A DNA stretch of 64,000 nt from Trichaptum fuscoviolaceum (taxonomy: Eukaryota; Basidiomycota; Agaricomycetes; Hymenochaetales; Trichaptaceae): NCBI GenBank assembly GCA_910574455.1, contig CAJSYZ010000012.1:1977317-2041316 (forward strand), read 5' to 3'. Of this stretch, positions 24,649 through 37,392 are shown piece after piece. A model generated the notes under the pieces. That model worked only from the letters and a program-made list of their open reading frames with translations, did not search any database and was not told where the DNA came from. A program made the position numbers and the translations under genes. Position 1 is the first letter of the stretch; every line of letters starts with the position of its first letter.

Positions 24649-25872
24649 CTAGTTTCTCGACCGAAGGAATTCGGTCTGTACGCCGGGAGTGGAATAACTT
24701 TGGAGACCATGGTACGCCTCCGCATCCTGCAATAAATTCCTCGCAAATAAATTGTACGCATCCACCGCTTGCTTCCGGAGTTCAGGATATATATGGCCGG
24801 AGATGTACATAACCTTTTGATTCAGAATACGAAGAATTTTTACAACATTCAGTTTCAACATTTCCTCTTTGACGACTTGCTCATTGGAGCAGATCCTTAT
24901 GAAAATGTCCAGCGCTTCATTTTATCTCGATGGTACCTCCATTCTATGAACGGTGTATCAGTTACGATTTGCAGTATTATTATCTGAGATACTCACTTCA
25001 AGTACCTGAGAAGCCTCTTACAGTCTCTTTTCAGACGGTACCGCCGAAGATGCCGTTTCGCTCCAGCCAACGCTCCAGTGTCACCCTCGGTTTTCAAAGA
25101 CGAAAGCTTCTTCGCTCGCCGCTCGATTCTTTCCCCTATGGCAGTTGGCCCGTACCCGAGAGTCTGCACAACTCTACCCAGACACTTCTCTAACTTCCTT
25201 CCGAAGTACTGGAACATGCGATCCAAAGTGCGCCCTGGACCTATGTTGTTGGATTGGGTATAGTTCGTACTAAACGTGGTGGCACTATGTAGGGTCAAGC
25301 TATCATCGATGTCGTCCATGAGTGTTTTTAGCTCTTCCAATATCGTGCTCTCAATCTAATGCCCGAAGGACGCAAAGTTGGCTTACTTCGCTAATAAGAA
25401 GATAGCTTCAGCAGGAGTAGGAACTAGAAGTTGAGGATCTTCAAGAGGGACAACATACTTATATCCCTTTATACTATCCGGCTTATTTGAAAGTGTAAAT
25501 GTGCATTCCACTGTCCTTCCTCCGGCGAACCATCCACCCGGTGTAAGAAGTTTTCGAGGGGCTCGCCTCGCACTTCCAATTCCTTGACTCCTTTGCTGTG
25601 TTGTATTAGGTTCGGTCCAGGACTTGCTGGTTGAACGTCGCCGTCTGAACCGCATGATCAATTTGAATTTGAATTACCGGGCCAAGGCAAGTGCACGCCA
25701 ACTGTAGGTTACAATAACCTATAAAAAATATCGTCTTCACGGCTTGTCTCTCGCATAAGGGTAGAGACTTTGCTTCGTTAACTGCAGAGAATCTCTGCAT
25801 CCAGTAATCGACCTCCCAGGCTAACGCAACAATCGAAGATTTCCTTCTACCTTCGTCAGTATCGGTACACAT
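24649..25872 (-). CDS. Uncharacterised protein, possibly helical-repeat
   Basis: Several minus-strand frames in consistent order look like exons of one gene. They are a start at 25872 (MCTDTDEGRRKSS), a middle part with GWFAGGRTVECTFTL, a basic segment with LDRMFQYFGRKLEKCLG and GYGPTAIGERIERRAKKL, and a last exon ending in LQSYSTPGVQTEFLRSRN and TAG at 24649. The last exon (ALDIFIRICSNEQVVKEEML onward) has the spacing of an ARM/HEAT-like helical repeat. One intron could be placed between 25383 and 25340. The join near 24940-25000 could not be put in frame, so the gene may be damaged or may use a splice I did not see. I recognise no named family, and function is unknown. Confidence 0.45.
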
Positions 25873-27790
25873 AACAGATGTGGCCAATTTTTTAGTAATT
25901 AAATTAGGCGACTGCGTGATGGGCAATGAACAATAGCCCGGCCTGAATGTATTAATCCTCCGGATGGTAGTATGCACTAATTGAAAGAAGAAAAAAGGCA
26001 GTAGCAGTATTAAGGTGACGAGCAGAGATTAAGAAGAGCACCTCTCAAACTGAGCCCTGGGCAGACGCACGAAATCACCAATGCACATAAACGTGTGGGA
26101 CAATCTCAACCAAGACTCAGGCCAGAGTTCGCAACACGTTTGTCCACAAAGGTGACCTGTAGCTTAGACCAGATTGCAGGACAAGCCAAGCATCTCACAA
26201 GACATGCAAGCTAACTGTCACGGTAAAAATTGACGTACATGAATGTTCATTCGAGTACCATTGCCTCTAACCTTCATCCATCCCTCTCTCCCGAGCCGTT
26301 GAGCAGGACGTATGGTCTGGCGTGGAAGTAGGCTGCAAATTCCAATGTCATTGGCCGCAAGGATAAAGTATGTGAAGCAGTGCGAAAGACGGTAAGTAAT
26401 GACTGAAGCTGCCCATGTAATTGGTCAAAAGTCGGAAACGCGAGATGACGTTGCGTATCACTAAACGGCGTAAGCTTCTTCTTCAGCACCTGCACGCTAC
26501 CAATTATTGAAGTTGTTAACAACAAAAAACGAAATACTGGGCTGACAGATTTTGGGTGTTGAAGTCGAGTCGAGTCATCCTTGTTGTGGTCGATGATCAA
26601 GAGACGCGAGTCGGGACTCTTCCTTCGATTGCTACTATAGGCGACGGCGGGGGACTCGGATGCTCTGAGCTCGACAACAATCCTCTACTGCTAACAATCT
26701 TGAGACCGAGAGTCGTGAGTTAAGGACCGTACTATGTTGCAACGGTCGGCGGAATAAAATCACTTCGGACAACACTTGAAACCCGAGACTATTGACTTTC
26801 ACTCCTCCGTGTAGGATGCTTGAGCGTGAAACTGTCTTGCTAGCCATTGAGGAATAAAGTTGAAACACGAGAGGAATGGCGAGCGCGGAGGGTAATGATA
26901 TATGCCATTTGTACGCTCAAGTATCGTTGAAGTCCGGCAGCGGTATCTCGTGCCAGTGTGAGCTCTCACATGAGACACCGTGACCCCAACTTACATACAA
27001 TGTACTTAAGGCCTCATTCTGCTAAAGCGGCAGGTACATGTAAGCCCGAAACACCCTCTCGACTTGCGCCGGTCATGGAACGTGCTCGATACTGCCACCA
27101 GGAAAGAATCATAAGTAAGGGAGCAGAAAGGCGGAAGGAAGAGAAAGAAAGGCCCGGGGTAACGAGGTAGAGCCTTTCGGGATTTGAATAACGGAAACTT
27201 GAATGTCGGGAAGCTGGAACCTGTATTATAACGAACCGAGCTTTGCCGGCAGATCCTTTATTCCCCCATAATGTATAGGAAAGTGAAAGGGGAATTATTA
27301 GATGAGGTAACTTATCTTCCTCCTCTCATGAAAACAGAACGAAAGAACGAGAGAACAGGGAGGAGAAACTGTGACATAAGGAGAGCGGAGCAACCTCGGC
27401 GAAAACTTGAATGGAAAAATTCCCACGCCGCAGATTCAAGTTCGAGGACTCAGAAACTGGGAATAAACTTGAACAACTTAGCTAGTATTACCGACAACTC
27501 GCATCCGACTTTTTTCACCAGCAGCGGGGTGAGCACAAGCCTTATGTTCATCCTACGTATGATTGATCTACATTCATCAAATTAAAAACGTGTAGTGCTT
27601 CGTTATTCAGGTTTTCTTCAGGACGTCGTCTAGCTGAAGCAGGAATTACTTATACTCCCAGCCGAAGGCTTGATGGGGAGAATTGGAAGATTGAGATTAT
27701 GATATACACTTCAGAACATCAAGAAAAATATGCGAAGATATCGTCCGCCTTGTGTCCATGGCTTTGAAATGCGTGGCTTTAAAATGTGAT
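25873..27790. other. Intergenic with a relic of a DUF829 exon
   Basis: At 26727-26800 the minus strand repeats part of exon 1 of the gene at 21.1-22.4 kb: LSEVILFRRPLQHST against LSEVALFHRPLPHST. At 26572-26612 there is a copy of the CG-rich dispersed repeat (AGTCATCCTTGTTGTGGTCG then GAGACGCGA). No intact gene is supported; the plus-strand open frames at 26958-27585 look like chance. Confidence 0.45.
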
Positions 27791-27978
27791 GCTATCATCG
27801 ACAACATGAAAAGAACTTACAAACGGTAAAATACAATGCGAAATCCTGAAGACGATGTGCAAGTAGAAAGCGTAAAGGGTGAAGGTATAAAACAATGCGA
27901 AGGTGAGTGATGCAATAATGAAATGAAAGAATGAATAATGACGAATAAAGAATAGGTGACAGGAAAGGATTTAAGCCG

Positions 27979-28881
27979 TCAGATTGAGGACCACCCAAAC
28001 CTCGAGCCTTGGTCGGAAAGTTCGGCGCCAGCTGGATACAGAAATGACCATGCATCAGAGGGATAGGAAGGGGAAGGCGAAACAAGCTCGTTCATCCAGT
28101 CCAGCGAAGCGGATCCGCGGTCTATGGCTTGAAACTGCTGCTGATGTGACGAATCCGGGACGAACAGGCTCTCGATTGGCTGTTGAGACGACCAGAAGGC
28201 AATGTCCGGGTAGAAGTTAGGGAAGTTGCCAGCACAATACTGGCTTCCTTCGCTGAGGGTGTCCGCCAACGGCTGGCTTGGGATAGGCACGCCAAACATG
28301 GATGGACTTGGCGGAAAGGGCGACAGAGAGCCCGAAGAGCTCCCTGCATCCGAGAGATCGGGTGTCGAGCGAGTCGATTCTGGCATGGTCAGGGCGAAGT
28401 CGACGTCCTCACGCTTAACCACAGGCTTCTTCCTTGAGTACTTGGGCACGGTTGATGCGCTGGACCGATGATGGTCGTGCACGTTCTTCTCGTGGCGGAT
28501 CAAGGTCGACATGTCTGCGAAAGACGATGTACATCCGCCAATAGTGCATTTATGTGGCCTCAATTTAAGGCTACCAGACATGTGAGTCGAGAGAGCGTAT
28601 GTTTCACTAAAGAGCCACTCACTGCTTTGCAATAATGTGTGTCTTCAGGTTACTCTGTTGCAGAGTTTTGAACGTGCAAGCCTCATAGGGACATTCAGCT
28701 TTACTGCATTGGAAAGGTGAGCTATGATCATTCTGGCGGGGAGCGCCACTTACAGGTTGTCGACCTGCGGGTCATGCGTAGCCAGATGGCGGTTCAGGTC
28801 GAAGTTGCGGCGGAAGGCCTTACCACAGACCAGGCACGTGCAAGCACCTGTCTTAGTGGTTGACTTTGTTGCGCGAGGCAT
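27979..28881 (-). CDS. C2H2 zinc-finger protein, copy A
   Basis: Likely DNA-binding nuclear regulator. Exons 28881-28754, 28703-28623 and 28570-27979 give 266 aa. Each exon carries one zinc finger: CLVCGKAFRRNFDLNRHLATH, beginning at about residue 16 and given here only by its C-x2-C and H-x3-H pattern in short form (CLVC...HLATH); CPYEAC...HIIAKH; and CTIGGC...HEKNVH. Fingers 2 and 3 are C-x4-C-x12-H-x4-H. After the fingers come basic KYSRKKP, a Ser/Pro-rich region and an aromatic/acidic C-terminus ending SRFGWSSI, which could be an activation region. It is nearly identical to copy C and close to copy B, including introns, 3' flank and promoter. I recognise no named orthologue. Confidence 0.88.
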
Positions 28882-28979
28882 AGTGAAATCGACGAAGAGC
28901 GAGAAGAGGGGCGGATAAGATATTCGATGATGCTTCTGGGAGAGCTGTGATGGGTTGTAGCATGGCGCTAGACGGGGAA

Positions 28980-28987
28980 TATTTATA
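28980..28987 (-). promoter_or_regulatory. TATA box of C2H2 copy A
   Basis: TATAAATA on the minus strand, about 99 bases upstream of the ATG at 28881. The same octamer at the same distance occurs in copies B and C, inside about 280 bp of conserved upstream sequence. Confidence 0.7.
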
Positions 28988-29533
28988 TGCTACGGTGGGC
29001 ATCGCCCTCTGGGCAGCGAGCATCGAGGTTGATTGCTTTCCTACAGCGAGACAAAGGGAATGGATACCATATCTGGACGCGCCCTGGCCTCAGGGTGCTA
29101 CACGTGTATCCCGACGAATATGGGGGCACAAAGGGAGTGATTGCCTCCAGACACTTTTCTTTCCAGGAAGGTTGTTCTCGCGCATAGGCCATCCCAGATG
29201 ATTATATCTTCGCTTTTATAATGGTAACATCACGAAGGGATGCACAATTCACCTTTACTATCTTTACAGCGGGTTTTGGATTGGGGTTTATGAGCTATGT
29301 ACATATGTAGTGAGTCACAGATTTCAGCTTTCGTTCTACGAGTTTGAGGTTTTCTTATACTATTATATTGAAGTCTCATTTCACTTTATTTGACATCTCA
29401 GACATGTCCTTAGGTCACCCTATAGTAATGCACTGGAAACCATCAACTCTACTCCATGACACTACTTATTCTAATCCGCAGGGTAATATCTCTACTCGCT
29501 AGACATATACTTTGTTCCTATTGTCAACACCAC

Positions 29534-31152
29534 TCATACCCACTTGTTTCCCTGCCGTATACCCCAGAAGGGTACTGAACTCGGATCGTCGAGCCAGTCT
29601 TTCCAGACTCCAGTGTCTAAAAAACCTTTGCCTGTAGCACACAGGACTCCAAAGCATACTACTGCCTCTTTACACCATTTGCGGAACTCTTTCTCGTCCC
29701 CCAACGCCGCATAAGAATATGCAAGCCACCGGACTGGTACAGGCTTGTACGCATATAAGTTCTCCGTCTCTATGTCTGATAATAACTCCTTGTATCCATC
29801 GATTAGCTTCTTCGTTGCTGGGAGAGAGACCGCAAGCCATTTTCTCCACTTTCCTGGAGCCGCGAAGCACCCCATCCTTATCTTTTCTCTCCGCTCATCC
29901 GATAGGACATGATCGCCTTTGGACGCTATCTCACATGCGCCGCATGCGCATCTAAAGCCGTACACCTCCTGTAGGTGCTTTTGTCGATCGAGGAAGGGAC
30001 GCGTCGCATCAATGTAGGAGATGCACAACTCTTCTCCCTGCTTGATGCTTCTAGCTGCGCGGAACTCCATGAAAATACATTCATGATTGAACTCGTAGAT
30101 CATGTTCGGTGAACAACTATCAATATCGGCGTCAGTAAAAAATTCATTTTTAACAGAATTACATGTACTTACCTATGATTCGCCCTGCAGCCGTCAATAC
30201 ATAGCCCGGAGTAACTCGTGGCAAACGTACTTTGCGGAAACGTGCACTTCATCACGTTTGTGAAGATTAATCCCGTCAACTCCTCACATTGTGACGCCGG
30301 ATGAGAATTACAGAGTGACTTTACTGTTTCCTGGACTTTCCCATCAAGATGGTCTACCATCACTTCAAGGTCACTCTGCATCTCCTCCCAGCTGTTTGCT
30401 TGCGTCGGTAAGAGTAGAATTGGCCGCTCAATCAATACCGTCTCCCCACACTCTATATCTCGGATGGCGAGCATTCCGTTGCCTTTGCCCGGAATGGGTG
30501 CTATTGCGTATGGCCAAGATGACTGTGGTTCTGGTGGATCGTCCCAACTCGACTGATAGGGATATTCTTTGTCAAGATCCTCGTACACTTTCCACATCAT
30601 TACAACTCTTGACATGTCTGGAGATCGACAGCCTCGTATGCGTGTGCCTGGCTGGCCCGCCTTGACAAAGAGCTCTTCGTCGAAAATAGGACCGGAGCAG
30701 AGTTCCAAGCTCTCGCCGTTGGATAGCTCTAGAGGAATGGATGAATTCGGAAGTAGCTCTTCTTCCAAGTGTTGATAATATTGGAACTCTGGATAGCCTG
30801 ACTCTGGGACATCTTCCTCTTCTTGCATCTCTCCGTCGGGAGCCCGACGGATGGTATCGTTTTGGTCCAGGGCTGTAGCGTCCCCCACGACCTCGCCCTC
30901 CGTATCTGATATTTGTTGGCCTCCAGCATCATCTCTAAGTGAGTTATGTGAGTTATAGAGTTCTTCTTCATCCTCATCTCTGACACTCTCGCTAGGCTCT
31001 GCAACTGTAGACTTCGCCAGATCTTCGTCAGTAGTCGTTGTACTCGATACTTCGTCATCACTCATAGCCAATTCTTCGATGGATCCGTGCTCTTCCTGTT
31101 CGACCTTATCTCCGTTGTGATCAGCCTTCCTGTCGTTGTTGGACTTATGCAT
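29534..31152 (-). CDS. SET-domain protein
   Basis: Probable protein-lysine methyltransferase of the SMYD/SET5-like type; the substrate is unknown. Two exons, 31152-30173 and 30116-29534, give about 520 aa. The first 200 residues are acidic and disordered. The SET core starts at GKGNGMLAIRD (about 222). The cofactor motif NHSCSPN (325-331) is assembled only by splicing, since the intron splits the Ser codon. RSIKQGEELCISYID with the catalytic-site Tyr follows, then a cysteine-rich post-SET-like YGFRCACGAC. No MYND finger is seen between the SET halves. The ATG at 31152 was chosen because the open frame upstream of it has no other ATG in a plausible context. Its neighbours are ubiquitin genes on the same strand, with separate promoters. 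Confidence 0.85.
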
Positions 31153-31588
31153 TCCACCACACTCCCAATTTACTCTTTCGCAGGAGACGAGAGGTTGAAG
31201 GTATGTTAGGGTATTGGTGCAGCAGCAAATATGCTTTTGCAGCATATTTATTAAGTGCCACAAAATTGTGGCGGCTCTGGCCACAAAATCAGGTCTTTAG
31301 TGTGGTTCGGCATACATTCTAGCCATGTACGGCGCCCCTGGCCTCACACGTTCTCGAAAGGAATGATGAACGTTGTCTGCAATGATCCAATGCAATGCAA
31401 AATATATAGATATGGGGCATGGTAATGTACAGGTGTTTATGTAGTTACTCTTCAAAATGACCACTAACATACAAAGCGATAAGTGCCAACAACAGAATAC
31501 AGACCAGTCTAATGTCAAACTTCATACAGATAATATGCAAACCTCTAAGCCAAATCCTCATAGTAAAAGATCTGAGACCTGATGAACT
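31153..31588. other. Short intergenic region
   Basis: Promoter side of the SET gene and 3' side of the RING gene. No gene is supported here. Confidence 0.5.
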
Positions 31589-34500
31589 TCATATGAGTTC
31601 TCTGCTATAGCTTGCCGAAATGGCTGCAAGAATAGCAGGGTCGATAGGTGATGGAGAACTGTCGTCACTGTCTTCGTCATCCTCGTCAGGTCTGTTAGTA
31701 TTGCTAGGACCCGCGACAGGCTGGGGAGAAACGGGCCTCTTCTTCGGACTGATCTTGCCTCGACAAACGGGACATGTCCGCGCCGAGTGTAACCATTGCT
31801 TTGAAAAATAATACGTGAGAAACGAAGCCTCCATAAAAGGAAAGGACCTACCTCTAGACATTCCTTATGACACCAGTGATCGCAAGGCTCGGCCTTCAAA
31901 ACAGGATCGAGAGCTTTGTACTGTACGAAAATAAGATCGATGTGAGGCCTCGAGTAAAAATGAAGAAAACCTACATCATCCAAACAAATCGGACAACGAG
32001 AATCGCTGTCTGGAGTTTGCCAATCTTTGTAGAATGCGGTCGGCAGCGCAGCTAAGTGATGAGCAGGAGTTGCGCGAGGTTTCGCGTCACCGAGGGTAGT
32101 CGCAAGAGCAAGAAGACTCTCGTAAGACTCATCAAAGTCTTCATCGCGCTGTAACAAGGTTGAGTACGCTACATGATGGAAATGCGCGGGCGGGCGACTC
32201 ACCACAAAGTCACCAGCCCCGAAAGAAGCAGCCGAGCGACGACGTCCAAACAACCTAAATCCAAGTGAACCGCCAGCAGGAACATCTTCGCCCTGCCGCA
32301 TCGCCCAGGATCGATTTCGCACACGTGGTCTGGATGAGAATCTAGAAAAGAACTCTGACATTGGTGAAGGCGGTCCTTGATGATTCATAGAGTGAGCATT
32401 TGTAGCAGAGCCTGAGCCCCTATTAGGAGGTGCGTTATCAGGATTATCAGGGGGGTCCGCAAAAAGTGCCGAGCCTCTACGCCTAGAGAGCAGGTTAAAG
32501 TGTCGTCGATCAATGTTATCGCCCCTAATCTCGCCCCAATGAGAATGGTTCTCTCGCGGAGCCACAGCCGTAGGCGCCCTCTGCTGTTGGCGCTCGAATG
32601 CACTTTGAAACTGATGTTGCCTAACGGATGATAGTCCATCGTTACGAAGGACTTGCATAGCCCTCTGGAAGCCTTGAGTTCGACCGTTTGCTTGAGTCAA
32701 ACTCGAGTCCTGTTCTTCTGGCTGAGGTCGCGATTCAACAGACCTAAGCAACCTCGCTCTTTGAATCGCCATATCGGCATTACGTTCACCCAGTTGCCTT
32801 GCATTATTTCTCAAGGGCAAAGGATGGAAGTGCGGTGTTAATGACCGCCTTGCGTCTGCCATCAGACCGCCAGACATCGGTTGTTCAATGCGTGACGGTT
32901 GACTTCTCCATGGCACTTCATGATTGGTCTCCACTCCAGATCGGCGCACTTCAGAATCATCTCTCCCAATGGGCACGAATGTCTGTCCGAAGCGTAAGGG
33001 TGGCAATGACGGAGGACCACGCTCAGTACGCTGTCCCATTCTAGTGGCATGTACAGGTTCATCTCGGTGTGAGGACCATGAATGATGTCGAAGTACATTT
33101 GACGCAGCCGCGCTATGGTCGGACACTCTCGATGGACGTGTGATCGCTCGGTTCAGGTCCGGTTCCTCTGGATTATCAAATGATGCAGAGAAGCGACCAG
33201 GATATACCACATTCAGTAGTTCCGAGCTCGCGCTACTCCTGTAAGGTTCAGGCGTAGGAGGTCGAGGAATGTCAGAACTTAAGGCCATTCTCTCTGGCTG
33301 TTCCGATGCAAACATGGAGAGCAGCTCTCCCGAATATTCACGACGTGGGGCACTGGGTTCATCGCGATGGCTCTCAACCGAGCGACGGATCAGCCTAGGC
33401 GCTGCGATTCCGGAAGGAGTTGGGTAAGCTCGACCGGAAGCAAAGTAGGCAGCTGCCTCTGAGGAAGAGGCGGCAGTGGCGGGACTGGCCGATGCAAAGC
33501 TTCTACGTTCGAGGGGAGGGAATGCACTCCTGGCGGAAGCTTCGTAGTATGAACGACGTTCAGAGCTTCCGTTCCGGTCAGAGCGTGACCGTATAGGAAG
33601 ACGATTCATCTCTCTGAGCTGTGATAAGCTAGGCCGAGCGCTTGGTGACGGCTCTTGCTGGCGCGGCTGTTCGTTTTGTTCAGCATATAGCTGCTGCCGG
33701 AGTGAGGACAACAAGCTGCTATGTGTCTGCCTAAAGTTCGCGTCGTCCATCAAACCACCGCTACGTTGATCAGTTCCTTCAGTTCGTGTTCCAAAGACGA
33801 TATCGCCAATCGTTGGCATTGGAAATCCAGGAGTGTCAAGTTGAGGGGACAGATGTGTCCGCCCAGCCGTGAGTCGCTGCCTCTCTGCCTCTCTAGACCT
33901 TTCTGACCAGTATCCACCCATATCAGATAGATCGCGCTCGACTTCCTCTGCTATTCCACGAGATCTCTCGATTTCAATATCTGCGTTCTATGTTAAGCCA
34001 TGTTTGTATGGATATATCAAACAACTTACTATTTCCTCCTTCTGTACCATAGATTGCAGTCCTTAAAGTTGGTAGATTGGGTCTTGATTCTCGGGGTGCA
34101 TCTATAGATACGCTATTCCGTGTTTCATAAGGACGGCTGTGTCGCATAAAATGCCTCGGAGCAATAGAACTACGTGGATGATCCCAATGATGCATGTTCT
34201 CCTCGATCTGACCACTGATACTTCTCGACGGAAAAGATGTAGGCCTAGTGCCTGTGTCCGCCCTTGTCAAATTGCTCCGTTGAGGTGGACGAATAGGCGC
34301 TATTCTATCATGTTCCACCCCGATCATCCTGCTTGGCTGAGGTTCTGGTGCCTCTTCCTCATCAACGTCAAGCATTCCGTCCATATCACCTAACGACACG
34401 GAGAGAGGAAACATTGGCTGCGCATCCATATCAACCAGGAGGGCTTCGATACGCTCCCGTAGTCGACTGTGCATGTGTCCGCGATCCTGGTCAGGACTTG

Positions 34501-35704
34501 GTTGAAAGGTCGGGATTTCCGGCGATGGCGGGCGAGCTGTACGGCGGAGACCAGCTTCCGGTTCAACGCGAACAGTTGGTCTGGGAGGCGAAGGAGGCGA
34601 TTGTGGTCTATACATCGCTGCAGCCTGGCTGTATCTCGCAGCAGGCCTTAAACCGCTCGTTCGCGGAAAGCGATGCCGAGGTGCTGATTCAAAGCTATGA
34701 AGCTCGTCTTGGAAAGAGCCTGACGTATCTAAGAGCAACGTCTAATCAGACAACTTAGTTACGAATCACGCCTGCATACCTGTGCGGAAAGAGCCATCCA
34801 AAGATGTACTGGACGCTTCTACGAATGCGATGCTATCAATAGCTGCGTATGTGTCACGGTAATGCCACTGACCTGCTCGCAACGAATCGAGCTCGTCTTG
34901 AAAGGAATCATTTGTTGCAAACGAATGCTCCCGTTCATGAGAAGTCATAAGTTCAGAAGGATCTGATCGTAGAGGAGCAATCGATCTATCAAATGCTTGT
35001 GCGCGTTCAAGTGTAATTCGCACTGCTTCCTCGTGCACTTCAGCCGGTGGCCTAGACTGCATGGAAGGCCGACGGTTGTTTCGCCAAACATTCTGACCAT
35101 CGTCTGCCATAATAAAGTCTTCGTCCATTCTCAGTGGTGGTACAGGGCTCGATAGGCGTGGATGCAGTAGGTTGGAGTATGAGCGTTCAAGAGCAGTTGT
35201 GATCAAAGATGATCTTGTGTCAGAGGCCTGGCGCTCTGATGATGAAAGGCCCGCGCGCAGTGCGTGCGGCGCAGAGGGTCTTCCTGTTGCTTGCGGGCTA
35301 CGGCCACCGACGCTGGAGCCAGAACGTTCGTCTAGGTCTTCCAGTAAAGTGGTCGCAGTCGAGGTACGAATCTGAGGGAGTGTCGGAGGTGAGGCAGAGA
35401 AACCAAGCAATATGTCTTGCGATTCGTCGTTGTCGCTCTGCCGATCTGGCCCTTCACTTCGAGCTCGTTTATTCCTCTCATTCCTCTCATTAACAATTCC
35501 ATCTCCCGACGCTGGCGAGCTCTGGGAGCTCGAACTCGCAGACAAGCTCGAGGCGCCTAAGGAAGACCCTGAAACCACACTACTCGACGAGCTTCCTCCT
35601 GTTGATCCTGGGCTTTCGACATCGAGCCCAAACTGCTGGAAGGACCTCTTGAAAGACTGGTGAGGGAGAGAAAGATGTAATTGAGGAGGGCTCGTCGACG
35701 ACAT
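31589..35704 (-). CDS. Large RING-H2 protein, probable E3 ubiquitin ligase
   Basis: Exons 35704-34780, 34728-34030, 33980-31975, 31920-31852 and 31798-31589 join in phase to about 1302 aa. Almost all of it is Ser/Arg/Pro-rich and probably disordered, with repeated short phrases such as SFQDEL in exons 1 and 2. The only clear domain is a C-terminal RING-H2 finger spread over three exons: C1204/C1207, C1223/H1225, H1228/C1231 and C1242/C1245 (CPIC, CDHWCHKEC, CPVC). An acidic tail with DDEDSDDSSPS follows. RING-H2 proteins bind E2 enzymes and pass ubiquitin to substrates. The neighbour about 0.4 kb away is UBC13, a possible partner, but adjacency alone does not show that. The start at 35704 is the first ATG of the frame. 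Confidence 0.85.
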
Positions 35705-36092
35705 GGTGGTCGACGACAACGATGCGAACGAGCTAGGAGACTGCCACTCCGATCTCTTTATAGGTGGTCTATTAGACCGTCATTATAAATGATATATCTC
35801 TGGTATCTCAACTGTTGCTTGTTATTTATTTAGAGCAAAAGTAAGGAAATCAATGCAAGTCTTGCCTCCATTATTTGCCAAAGAATCGGATTTGAATTAC
35901 AATTGTATATTGCTGAGGAATAATGAGACAAAGAGTACAAACCACATCAAAATTCCGTTACAAGGCTGAAATCGCCATATTCGAGTTCCATCAATACACG
36001 CCCGTCGTCAGCAGAGAAAACCGAATCACTCGTCTAAGAGAAAAGGGAGTGCAGTGTAAATCCACCTAAACCGACATCGCTGACCAACACTA

Positions 36093-36945
<853 letters not shown>

Positions 36946-37392
36946 GGTGGTCGAGAGGCAGGAGGCGGTCGTTGTGGGCAAGCGGGCAAATGGGCAGGCG
37001 GCAGTGTCAATGGTGTTCATGCTCAGGCTTTCTCACGCGCGTTTTCGTGAAGCAGAATCACAGCTCGTCACTTGACACTGACCACCACCGTTCCCCGTCG
37101 TATGATAGTAACTCGAGTGTGCTTCGTGGATGGAATATTGCTTCCTTCGAACTGACTACTTTGACGAGCTCACTGGAATTACAGTTTACCGCTACCGTAA
37201 GATTGTTTTCGTTGTCTAACTAACGGCAGAATATGATCATAATGCCAACGTGAAAACTAACATTGTTCACGAATTCATGTTGATCCCAGTGACATTGGGC
37301 AGCGCGGCTTGATTGATAACTCAGAGCCGGGGTTATCGACTTTCTATTACTACAACCATTCAAGGTCCTCAGAGAGCTCCGACCTTCACCAT
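36946..37392. promoter_or_regulatory. Divergent promoter region, UBC13 and F-box-like gene
   Basis: The two genes are read away from each other from this stretch. No specific element was recognised. Confidence 0.4.

Larger units (their letters stand above)
27790..29345 (-). repeat. Duplicated C2H2 unit A
   Basis: The conserved unit covers 3' flank, three exons, two introns and promoter. Similarity with unit B extends to about 29345; with unit C it stops near 29190 (the GGCC after CGCATA). Units A and C share orientation, and unit B is inverted. Confidence 0.8.
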
